DNA of 6,378 nt from Lachnospiraceae bacterium (GCA_017464045.1 JAFUEG010000084.1:1-6378); one strand, 5' to 3'; shown: positions 1 through 5,538, numbered from the stretch's first letter. Notes: a model not told the origin generated them from the sequence alone. Numbers and translations are program-made.

Positions 1-366
1 AGCTACCTTGGATGTATCAACAGTGATGATGCATTTGTAAGATATTCGGGCTATATAGATGCTTTTTATTATGTTGATGCGGCATATTTTGAGGCATTAA
101 ATAATGCCTTTGGAAAAGAAGCAGCATGGGATATATATAAAAAGCAGCCTAAGCTTTCTGAACGTGTATATACTGATGAAGTAGAAGCTTCCAAGGAAGC
201 AAGTGACAGATATAAGGAAGATTCGCATCCTATGGAAAGACTTGAAACTGCAGCAAGCAAGGCTGCAGATAAGGGATGGGATATGCAGGCGGAATTTGTA
301 TCCGGTAATTATTATGATGATGTGGTAGGACTTTTGCTCTACTATTATGATGGTGTACTGTATTAA
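1..366 (+). CDS. C-terminal part of a DUF3810-type membrane protein (5' end outside the window)
   Basis: An open frame enters from the left edge and ends at TAA 364-366, giving the last 121 residues. The opening LGCINSDDAFVRYSGY followed by a Tyr/Ala-rich helix resembles the conserved part of DUF3810 proteins, where a 'CI.SDD..FRYSGY' block follows a HEXXH-like metal site. The ending (SDRY near residues 69-72, then VSGNYYDDVVGLLLYYYD) matches the family's usual 'SDRYL...Y..VVDLLLAYY' close. The family is predicted to be membrane-bound and possibly a metallopeptidase; the membrane segments and HEXXH motif would lie upstream and cannot be checked here. No clear terminator follows. The family assignment rests on remembered motifs, so it is fairly but not fully certain. 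Confidence 0.6.
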   Translation, partial: SYLGCINSDDAFVRYSGYIDAFYYVDAAYFEALNNAFGKEAAWDIYKKQPKLSERVYTDEVEASKEASDRYKEDSHPMERLETAASKAADKGWDMQAEFVSGNYYDDVVGLLLYYYDGVLY

Positions 367-388
367 GAAATAATTAAACATTTTTATA

Positions 389-417
389 TTGAAAAATCTT
401 TTCACATACAATAAAAT
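389..417 (+). promoter_or_regulatory. Sigma-A type promoter for the coiled-coil/metF operon
   Basis: TTGAAA (389-394) and TAAAAT (412-417) are separated by 17 bases; each differs from consensus at one position. Transcription would start near A424, giving a leader of about 104 nt before the ATG at 528. A short dyad, CACAT (403-407) and ATGTG (416-420), straddles the -10 box and could be an operator, but it is too short to claim. The spacer 367-527 has no terminator for the upstream gene that I can see. Confidence 0.65.
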
Positions 418-527
418 GTGTTTAATGCATATGAAAAAATTATGCAGCAAATGCATTTCAGATATCAGTGAAAATTCAAAAGAGCCTGAATATTATAAAT
501 CAGGATAATAAAAAGGATAATAATATT

Positions 528-1343
528 ATGGAAAATGGAAGATCTGAAGTTATAATCAATAAGCTTATTGATATGATAGAAAACGGCCAGAATGTTCCGC
601 TTGCGGCAGGAAAGGTTATGGTCAATAAGGATGAAACCATACTTATGCTAAAGGAACTTGAAAGTATAGTTGAAGGCGAACTAAAAGTTTACAGGGAAGT
701 AAATGACCGAAAGGGGAAAATAATAAATGATGCAAAAAAAGAAGCTGAAGAGATAATTTATGAAGCTTTACAAAGTGCCAGTCGTATAAGGATTACAAAA
801 CATGTTTCTTCTGTAGGTTCAGGTTTCAGACCGGATGATTTAAATAAGGACGAAAAGGCAGCACTTAGAACTGCCGGTGATATATATGCATCTTCTCTTA
901 TATATACCGATGAGATGCTTACTGAGGTTACGGATGTAATTGCCCAAGCATATGATATTATAAATAATCAGTATGGACGTATGGTAGCGACATTGGAAGA
1001 AAAAGCAAAGCTTATATCAGATAATAAGGCAGAACTTATGGCGAGTCTAAAGGAACTTAGTAAAGAGGAAAGGTATACGCAGATATTAGACTTAAGTCAG
1101 CTCCTTTCACACGAGCTTTATATGGAACGTGAAAAGGCAAGGGAACTGGAAAAAAACGGAAGTTATCAGATGGAGATGCAGCTTGAAAAGGATGTGCCTG
1201 ACAGCGCATTTATTAATACCGGTGATATTAAAGAAAGTGATATAAGTGCAGATAATAATAGCGTTGTTGATGATGAAATTAGAAAAATAAAGACAGTTTC
1301 ATCTGATAGAACTGATGCAATTACAGTTATAGAGGATATTTGA
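528..1343 (+). CDS. Coiled-coil protein, similar in style to clostridial V-ATPase-subunit-H/DivIVA-like proteins
   Basis: The product is 271 residues of unknown function. Residues 8-45 (INKLIDMIENGQNVPLAAGK, then VNKDE and MLKEL) resemble the N-terminus of small clostridial coiled-coil proteins that are often mislabelled as ATPase subunits: a short helix, a 'VPL..GK' turn, then a helix. Residues 49-92 are a charged helix with an Ala-rich repeat (DAKKEAEEIIYEA), typical of a coiled coil. A second helical region covers about residues 107-210, and the last 50 or so residues are acidic and probably disordered. There is no signal peptide or membrane segment, so it is likely cytoplasmic. I chose ATG 528 because AAGGA at 513-517 lies 10 bases upstream; the in-frame GTG at 468 has no ribosome site. 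metF begins 15 bases after the stop, so the two are probably co-transcribed. Confidence 0.75.
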   Translation: MENGRSEVIINKLIDMIENGQNVPLAAGKVMVNKDETILMLKELESIVEGELKVYREVNDRKGKIINDAKKEAEEIIYEALQSASRIRITKHVSSVGSGFRPDDLNKDEKAALRTAGDIYASSLIYTDEMLTEVTDVIAQAYDIINNQYGRMVATLEEKAKLISDNKAELMASLKELSKEERYTQILDLSQLLSHELYMEREKARELEKNGSYQMEMQLEKDVPDSAFINTGDIKESDISADNNSVVDDEIRKIKTVSSDRTDAITVIEDI

Positions 1344-1358
1344 TTACAGGAGCAGAGT

Positions 1359-2216
1359 ATGATAAAGGATAAATATAACAAGAAAACTATTTTTTCATGT
1401 GAGGTTTTTCCTCCAAAGAGAAATGATGATATTTATGACATATTTAAAACCCTCGATGAGATTAAGCTTTTAAATCCGGATTTCATAAGTGTTACTTATG
1501 GTGCCGGTGGAAGTAACAGCAAGAAGACAGCAACCATAGCAGCATATATTCAAAATATTTGTGAGATAGAAGCACTTGCTCACGTTACAGCTGTGGGACT
1601 TGATGAAAATTCTCTTGCAGAGCTTCTTTTTGAATTAAAAATAAAGCAGGTTAAAAATGTTATTGCACTAAGAGGAGATAAGCCTCGTACCATGACAGAA
1701 GAAGAATTTGAAGGAAGATACTATAAACATGCATCAGACCTTATAAAAGTAATTAAGGAAAAAAACAATGATATGTACATAGCAGCAGCTTGTTATCCGG
1801 AAATTCATCCTGAGTCTAAGTCAAGAGAAGATGACATCAAATACTTAAAGTTAAAGGCTGACTTTGGTGTAGACAGCTTTATAACACAGATGTTTTTTGA
1901 CAACGATATCTTATATCGTTTCCTGGATGATATAAGAAGTGCCGGAATAAACGTACCTGTCCATGCAGGCATTATGCCGATAACAAAGGTGAACCAGCTT
2001 GGAACAAGTGTATCCTTATCCGGTTCCTCCGTACCTAAAAAGCTTTCCAACCTTATAGCAAAGTATAGCGAGGATCCTGAAGGCATGAAAAAAGCCGGCA
2101 CCGAATACGCCATTAATCAGGTGACCGACCTCATCAAACACGGTGTAGAAGGAATCCACATCTACTCCATGAACAAATCCGACGTAACCAGTGAAATCTA
2201 CAAAGCGGCATTCTAA
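1359..2216 (+). CDS. metF: Methylenetetrahydrofolate reductase (MetF)
   Basis: This 285-residue flavoenzyme reduces 5,10-methylene-THF to 5-methyl-THF, the methyl donor for methionine synthesis; it is cytosolic and folds as a TIM barrel. Visible family blocks are FSCEVFPPK (residues 12-20, with E15 matching the E. coli catalytic Glu28), SVTYGAGGS (44-52), AHVTAVG (74-80), IALRGDKP (102-109, D107 matching Asp120), CYPEIHPES (145-153), FITQMFFD (174-181, Q177 matching Gln183) and VHAGIMPI. The length is normal for the bacterial enzyme. ATG 1359 is supported by AGGAG at 1348-1352 with a 6-base gap. The last 120 or so bases use many C-ending codons and are about 46% GC by hand count, against about 29% near the start. 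The stop codon is part of an inverted repeat shared with the convergent gene. Confidence 0.96.
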   Translation: MIKDKYNKKTIFSCEVFPPKRNDDIYDIFKTLDEIKLLNPDFISVTYGAGGSNSKKTATIAAYIQNICEIEALAHVTAVGLDENSLAELLFELKIKQVKNVIALRGDKPRTMTEEEFEGRYYKHASDLIKVIKEKNNDMYIAAACYPEIHPESKSREDDIKYLKLKADFGVDSFITQMFFDNDILYRFLDDIRSAGINVPVHAGIMPITKVNQLGTSVSLSGSSVPKKLSNLIAKYSEDPEGMKKAGTEYAINQVTDLIKHGVEGIHIYSMNKSDVTSEIYKAAF

Positions 2217-2453
2217 CCCACCATCCGGCTTCTCACATAAATGGTGGGTATCCATATACCGGTTATACATGACTTCACACCATTATAATTTTTTAAACAG
2301 AAAAGCATATAAAAAAGGCTGATACACAACTTGCTGGTTAGTTGTAACAACCACCTGTTTTTCTTATCTGTCATATATAAGAACTCAAAAAACATTCCCA
2401 GTTGCTATGAGCATTTATACCTGTTCCATGTGAGAAACCGGAAGGGTGGGTTA
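2214..2453. repeat. 26-bp imperfect inverted repeat bounding the metF/aroF convergent spacer
   Basis: Reading outward from each gene, the stop codon is followed by nearly the same sequence: TAACCCACC, one or two variable bases, TCCGG, C or T, then TTCTCACAT. The arms are 2214-2238 (plus) and 2453-2428 (minus); 23 of 26 aligned columns agree. Each arm is flanked by TA if the outer A/T is counted as part of the element. A partial third copy, ATGGTGGGT at 2241-2249, pairs with 2217-2224 as an 8-bp hairpin with a 16-base loop and no U tract. The interior (about 190 bases) has no credible ORF. It could be a MITE-like remnant or two copies of a dispersed 3' element. Confidence 0.7.
2311..2352 (-). 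terminator. Intrinsic terminator of the DAHP synthase gene
   Basis: On the minus strand GGTTG-T-TAC-AACT pairs with AGTT-(GT)-GTA-T-CAGCC around an 8-base loop. That is 12 pairs with one U-U mismatch, one G-U pair and a two-base bulge, followed directly by six U (plus-strand A 2311-2316). It begins 99 bases past the stop at 2451. On the plus strand the stem is weaker, with T 2358-2362 six bases beyond it, so it might also stop metF transcripts. Confidence 0.6.
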
Positions 2454-3479
2454 CAGCCTGTCTGCGATTTCGTAGATGAGCTGCTCGGTCTTAGGCCAGC
2501 CGAGGCATGCATCGGTTATGGATTTTCCGTATACGCCGCCGTCGACGCTTTGGTTGCCGTCTTCTATGTAGCTTTCTACCATAAATCCTTTTACAAGCTT
2601 TTTGATGTCGCTGTTGTAGTTGCAGTTGCTTATAACTTCATTGATGATACGCTTTTGCTGGAAAGGATCCTTTCCGGAGTTGGCGTGGTTTGCATCTATG
2701 ATGACTGCTGGGTTTTTTAAATCTTTTTTTGCATAATCTTCGCATAGTCTGACTAAATCTTCATAGTGATAGTTAGGCATAGGTTGTCCATGTTTGTTGT
2801 TGTATCCACGAAGGATGGCATGTGCATAAGGATTACCTTGTGAGTGGGTTTCCCATCCTCGATAGATAAATGTGTGGCCATGCTGAGCTGCAGTGATAGA
2901 GTTCATCATAACAGAGATATCTCCGCTGGATGGATTTTTCATTCCGACAGGTACCGGAAGTCCGCTTGCTGTAAGTCTGTGCTGCTGGTCTTCTACTGAA
3001 CGTGCGCCTACAGCTATGTAACCAAGAACGTCGTTTAAATATTCTGCATTTTCAGGATAGAGCATTTCATCTGCGCATGAAAAGCCTGTTTCCTGTATTA
3101 CTCTCATATGTAATTCTCTTATGGCTACGATTCCTTTAAACATATCAGGCTTTTCATTTGGGTCGGGCTGGTGGAGCATGCCTTTGTAGCCTTCACCTGT
3201 AGTTCTTGGCTTATTAGTATATACACGTGGAACAATAAAAATCTTATCCTTAACTTTTTCCTGTACCGGTACAAGCCTTGATACATAATCAACAACACTT
3301 TCTTCCTTATCTGCAGAACATGGTCCGATTATCAAAAGGAGTTTATCCGATTTTCCCGAGAGAATGTTTTTTATCTCAATATCTCTTTCCTCGACAATTT
3401 TACCGAGTGCTCCTGTTAATGGATACATTTCCTTTAATTCTGCAGGTAATGCAAGTTTTCTTTCAAATATCATATTCAT
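2451..3479 (-). CDS. aroF: 3-deoxy-7-phosphoheptulonate (DAHP) synthase, class I alpha (AroF/G/H type)
   Basis: This enzyme condenses phosphoenolpyruvate with erythrose 4-phosphate, the first step of the shikimate pathway. The 342-residue length is normal. Expected active-site landmarks are present: GPCS with metal-ligand C54, PRVYTNKPRTT (R85, K90, R92), GARSVEDQQHR (158-168), GMKNPSSGD (K181), R224, DANHANSGKD (metal-ligand H265), MVESYIEDGNQ (E302) and GKSITDACLGW (D323). ATG 3479 has GGAGG at 3493-3489 with a 9-base gap. The gene lies 151 bases downstream of pheA on the same strand, fitting a shared aromatic amino acid role. Which aromatic acid inhibits it cannot be read here. The 3' end is about 53% GC by hand count against about 31% at the 5' end. 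The symbol is generic, since aroF, aroG and aroH are not distinguishable from sequence alone. Confidence 0.95.
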   Translation of the reverse strand: MNMIFERKLALPAELKEMYPLTGALGKIVEERDIEIKNILSGKSDKLLLIIGPCSADKEESVVDYVSRLVPVQEKVKDKIFIVPRVYTNKPRTTGEGYKGMLHQPDPNEKPDMFKGIVAIRELHMRVIQETGFSCADEMLYPENAEYLNDVLGYIAVGARSVEDQQHRLTASGLPVPVGMKNPSSGDISVMMNSITAAQHGHTFIYRGWETHSQGNPYAHAILRGYNNKHGQPMPNYHYEDLVRLCEDYAKKDLKNPAVIIDANHANSGKDPFQQKRIINEVISNCNYNSDIKKLVKGFMVESYIEDGNQSVDGGVYGKSITDACLGWPKTEQLIYEIADRL

Positions 3480-3502
3480 TTTATGTTTCCTCCGTTTTAA
3501 AA

Positions 3503-3508
3503 ATTATA
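3503..3508 (-). promoter_or_regulatory. Possible -10 box for the DAHP synthase gene
   Basis: A perfect TATAAT lies on the minus strand 24 bases before the start codon, but no recognisable -35 box or extended -10 precedes it at a normal distance. The 151-base pheA-aroF spacer is very AT-rich and has no clear terminator, so read-through from pheA is an equally good source of transcription. Confidence 0.25.
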
Positions 3509-3630
3509 GTAATTGTTGTATATTAAATAGCTGATTTTTATAATTAAAAGCTAATTGTTTTTATAATAGTTTTTCTTTATGCAAATAAGCAAATAATAAA
3601 ATAATTTAACTTTGATAATCATATACATTA

Positions 3631-4467
3631 TTATGTATATTTTCCTGCTATCTTAACAAGGTTACATACTTCAGTAAGACGCTTTTGCATTTCTTTTCCT
3701 TCAGGTGTATCTATATTTCCTTCAGCCTCTACATAAAAGTAATATTCCCAAGCTTTTTGATGTGATGGACGGCTTCTTAAAACCTTCATGTTAAATCCGT
3801 AATCGCTTATAACGGATATTGCTTTTGAAAGTGCACCGGCAACATTGTTTACTGTAAAGATAAGTATAAAATTAATATGTTTTCCGACCTCCATATGTTT
3901 TTTATAATTCTTACTGAAAACGGCAAACCTTGTTGTATTATCTTCCATTTCGTTTATATTAGCGTGCAGGATATCCAATCCGTACAGTTCTGCTGTTTCT
4001 TTGCTTGCAATTGCAGCCATATGTATATCACCAAGCTCTGATACTTCTTTTGCGGCCATGGCGGTGTTGGGGGCGAGCATTTCTTCAAAACCATGCTTTC
4101 TTATATATCCTTCACACTGGGCCAGAGCTTGTGAATGACTGATTACTTTTTTTATATCGCTTGTTTTGGCGCCCTTTATTCCTAAAAGATTTTGAGAAAT
4201 CTTATATGGAATTACGTCATCTACAATAAGCTCTCCATTGACCATGAGATCTATAACCTGACCAACCTCACCTGTATAGCTGTTTTCTATCGGAAGTACT
4301 GCAGAAGAGCATTCGCCGGATAAAACAGCGTTATAGGCTTCTTCAAAACTTGTATGAGCTATTAAAAGATCCTTAGGAAATGTTTTTTTGGCTACAATAT
4401 GTGCAAAGGCGCCTTCAACTCCGCTATAAGCTACTTTTGTTTTTGGATTATTGTTTTCAGATTCCAT
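3631..4467 (-). CDS. pheA: Prephenate dehydratase with C-terminal ACT domain
   Basis: The enzyme converts prephenate to phenylpyruvate, the committed step to phenylalanine, in the cytosol. The 278 residues comprise a dehydratase domain (about 11-187) and an ACT domain (about 197-275); there is no N-terminal chorismate mutase domain. Family landmarks are YSGVEGAFAH (14-23), LPIENSYTGEV (58-68), ISHSQALAQC (109-118) and the catalytic TRF at 179-181. In the ACT domain GAL is at 211-213, while the usual Phe-binding ESRP reads RSRP (231-234), followed by WEYYFYVE. Translation should start at ATG 4467, which has a full TAAGGAGGAT ribosome site; the upstream GTG at 4494 lies inside the leader terminator. 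Expression is probably set by phenylalanine attenuation in the leader. The DAHP synthase gene follows on the same strand. Confidence 0.95.
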   Translation of the reverse strand: MESENNNPKTKVAYSGVEGAFAHIVAKKTFPKDLLIAHTSFEEAYNAVLSGECSSAVLPIENSYTGEVGQVIDLMVNGELIVDDVIPYKISQNLLGIKGAKTSDIKKVISHSQALAQCEGYIRKHGFEEMLAPNTAMAAKEVSELGDIHMAAIASKETAELYGLDILHANINEMEDNTTRFAVFSKNYKKHMEVGKHINFILIFTVNNVAGALSKAISVISDYGFNMKVLRSRPSHQKAWEYYFYVEAEGNIDTPEGKEMQKRLTEVCNLVKIAGKYT

Positions 4468-4470
4468 CGT

Positions 4471-4480
4471 ATCCTCCTTA
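4471..4480 (-). promoter_or_regulatory. Ribosome binding site of pheA
   Basis: TAAGGAGGAT is a near-perfect complement of the 16S anti-Shine-Dalgarno sequence, with five bases between GGAGG and ATG 4467. It fixes the pheA start. It lies only four bases after the U tract of the attenuator terminator, so a terminated transcript ends just before it. Confidence 0.85.
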
Positions 4481-4483
4481 CAT

Positions 4484-4535
4484 AAAAAAACCACCGCTGC
4501 TTTTTTGTTTTTTATATCATCAAAAGCAGCGGTGG
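4484..4535 (-). terminator. Attenuator terminator in the pheA leader
   Basis: On the minus strand CCACCGCTGCTTTT (4535-4522) pairs perfectly with AAAAGCAGCGGTGG (4504-4491), a 14-bp stem with a 17-base loop, followed directly by seven U (4490-4484). It lies between the promoter and the pheA ribosome site with no intervening gene other than the leader ORF. It is therefore a conditional terminator rather than the end of a transcription unit. Confidence 0.9.
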
Positions 4536-4594
4536 AAATTATCTTATATATATCAAAGCATTTACTTTGTTATCTATAATTTAAAATCCATCGC
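4529..4594 (-). promoter_or_regulatory. Antiterminator competing with the pheA attenuator
   Basis: GCGATGG (4594-4588) pairs with CCACCGC (4535-4529) with one A-C mismatch, and AAATTAT (4582-4576) pairs perfectly with ATAATTT (4542-4536). The five-base ATTTT between the two 5' segments bulges out. Its 3' arm includes the first seven bases of the terminator stem, so the two structures exclude each other. Its 5' arm is the end of the leader ORF, from Ala codon 17 to the first base of the stop codon. A ribosome finishing the leader would hide it; one stalled on the Phe run would leave it free. A small CAAAG/CTTTG hairpin sits in the enclosed loop. Pairings were found by eye; no folding energy was computed. 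Confidence 0.7.
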
Positions 4595-4642
4595 GTTTAT
4601 AAAGAAAAAGAAAAAATTGTTGTTTGTTTTTTTGTAATTCAT
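4574..4642 (-). CDS. Phenylalanine-rich leader peptide of pheA (pheL-like)
   Basis: This 22-codon ORF reads MNYKKTNNN, then five consecutive Phe (residues 10-14: TTT TTC TTT TTC TTT), then INAMDFKL and TAG. A sixth Phe is residue 20. AAAGGA lies 10 bases before ATG 4642, and the start is about 33 bases after the predicted transcription start. The Phe run ends six bases before the antiterminator arm. Its expected role is to sense charged tRNA-Phe: starvation stalls the ribosome on the run and permits read-through into pheA, while fast translation brings the ribosome to the stop and favours termination. It plays the same part as E. coli pheL but shares no alignable sequence beyond the Phe run. 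Poly-T stretches do occur by chance in AT-rich DNA, but here promoter, ribosome site, Phe run, antiterminator and terminator all fit together. Confidence 0.85.
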   Translation of the reverse strand: MNYKKTNNNFFFFFINAMDFKL

Positions 4643-4681
4643 AATCGTTTTTTCCTTTGACTTTTTTTCAATACGAATGCA

Positions 4682-4710
4682 ATTATAGTTTATGATTGTT
4701 GATTTGTCAA
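4682..4710 (-). promoter_or_regulatory. Consensus sigma-A promoter of the pheA leader
   Basis: On the minus strand TTGACA (4710-4705) and TATAAT (4687-4682) are separated by exactly 17 bases, so both boxes are perfect. Transcription should begin near 4675, giving a leader of about 208 nt to the pheA start and an attenuated RNA of about 192 nt. Such a strong constitutive promoter fits control by attenuation rather than by repression. Confidence 0.9.
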
Positions 4711-4732
4711 TATTCTTTTTTAATGGTATAAT
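4704..4732 (+). promoter_or_regulatory. Divergent sigma-A promoter for the membrane protein gene at 4785
   Basis: TTGTCA (4704-4709) and TATAAT (4727-4732) are 17 bases apart, and TGG directly before the -10 makes it an extended -10. The start would be near A4739, giving a 46-nt leader. Its -35 box shares five of six bases with the -35 of the minus-strand pheA promoter, because TTGTCAA read backwards is TTGACAA. Confidence 0.85.
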
Positions 4733-4784
4733 ACATTAACTGTAACATAAAGGTTTTATTGTGATTAGTGGGGAGGATAAAATT

Positions 4785-5516
4785 ATGGCACTTTCTTTAA
4801 AGGATAATAACGAAACAAAAAAGGACAGTACAACAAGGATTGATGATGGTAATGCGGATAATCGGATTGATGATTTTTCGGATCTTGAGGCTTCTTCTTA
4901 CAAGCCGGTTGTTATTAGCACGGATGTTCCGAATGTTGATGATTTGGTATCAAAAAAGGATAAAAATATTACAGGTACCATAATCAAAGCGGTTGTTGCT
5001 CTTATAATAGCAATAATAGCATTTACTGCGGTAAAGAAGATTATTAAAAATGTGTCCGGGAAGGATATTACAGATTATGTTAATAAAAGTGAAGAGGAGA
5101 TAGAAAAGGCACTTGACATTAAGTTGACTGATGCTCCGGAAAAGGTGTCGAGTGTACATCAGTATTCAAACGGTAATATATCGGTAAGCTCGGATGGAGA
5201 TGTTTCGGTAATTTATATAAACGGTATACAAAAGGGCGTTAAGGTTGATAGCAAGAAATACAGTATGTTTGGAGTTAAGATAGGTGATCCGGCATATAAG
5301 CTTGAGGACAATCTAAAATATAATTATACAGGTGTATTTAATGTTCTTGATGATATGATGTCAGGAAAATCCACTACCGATTATTACTATAACAGAGATA
5401 AAAATGACTGCTTTATTGTTATTGTAAATGAAGATTCGGGAAGAGTGGTAAGTATGTCATATTATAATGATTTCCGGATTATTTCCGAAAATTTGAGCGG
5501 ACTTGATGATGATTAA
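4785..5516 (+). CDS. Single-pass membrane protein with extracytoplasmic domain, function unknown
   Basis: The product is 243 residues and I do not recognise it. Residues 1-61 are polar, acidic and probably disordered in the cytoplasm. Residues 64-83 (TIIKAVVALIIAIIAFTAV between Lys-containing flanks) form one membrane segment. Residues 90-243 would be outside the cell. The outer part begins with a helix (EEEIEKALDI, 102-111) and then alternates short strands rich in Ser, Tyr and Asp (NGNISVSSDGDVSVIYINGI, then GVKIGDPAYKLEDNL). This recalls extracellular domains in which an 'IG....' turn precedes a helix, such as CAP-associated domains, but that is only an impression. ATG 4785 has GGAGG at 4772-4776 with eight bases' spacing; the earlier GTG at 4761 overlaps that site's upstream flank and has none of its own. 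The gene is transcribed away from pheA from an overlapping promoter. Confidence 0.85.
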   Translation: MALSLKDNNETKKDSTTRIDDGNADNRIDDFSDLEASSYKPVVISTDVPNVDDLVSKKDKNITGTIIKAVVALIIAIIAFTAVKKIIKNVSGKDITDYVNKSEEEIEKALDIKLTDAPEKVSSVHQYSNGNISVSSDGDVSVIYINGIQKGVKVDSKKYSMFGVKIGDPAYKLEDNLKYNYTGVFNVLDDMMSGKSTTDYYYNRDKNDCFIVIVNEDSGRVVSMSYYNDFRIISENLSGLDDD

Positions 5517-5538
5517 AAAGGGGGCATAAAGCCCCCTT
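5515..5538 (-). terminator. Intrinsic terminator of the DUF378 gene, possibly bidirectional
   Basis: AAGGGGGC and GCCCCCTT form an 8-bp stem with a five-base loop. On the minus strand five U follow the GC part of the stem (plus-strand A 5515-5519), and the hairpin starts six bases after the DUF378 stop codon. On the plus strand it starts two bases after the stop of the membrane protein gene but is followed by TTAGC, a poor U tract, so termination in that direction is less certain. Confidence 0.8.

Noticed and set aside
468..527. GTG at 468 as the start of the coiled-coil protein
   Set aside because: No ribosome site precedes it, while ATG 528 has AAGGA at a usable distance and begins where family-like sequence starts.
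2217..2248. CCCACCAT/ATGGTGGG hairpin as the metF terminator
   Set aside because: No U tract follows on either strand. It is better described as part of the inverted-repeat structure.
2331..2720. Plus-strand ORF of 129 codons across the spacer and DAHP synthase 3' end
   Set aside because: It is mostly antisense to a certain gene, has no ribosome site, and its protein looks like a reverse-frame shadow.
3551..3628. 25-codon minus-strand ORF with five Tyr codons between pheA and the DAHP synthase gene, as a Tyr leader peptide
   Set aside because: TAT codons are expected in such AT-rich DNA, its ribosome site is poor, and no terminator hairpin follows before the DAHP synthase gene.
3621..3640. 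ATATACAT/ATGTATAT hairpin at the pheA stop codon as a terminator
   Set aside because: The stem is almost all A-T with no U tract after it on the minus strand.
4468..4494. GTG at 4494 as the pheA start, adding nine residues
   Set aside because: It lies in the 3' arm of the attenuator stem, and the ribosome site TAAGGAGGAT would then be inside the coding sequence. ATG 4467 fits that site.
4484..4675. T-box riboswitch in the pheA leader
   Set aside because: CCACCGC superficially recalls T-box terminator arms, but the leader is short and occupied by the Phe ORF. I see no stem I with a specifier loop and no proper T-box sequence before the terminator.
4761..4784. GTG at 4761 as the start of the membrane protein
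   Set aside because: GGGAGG at 4771-4776 lies after it and is well placed for ATG 4785 instead.
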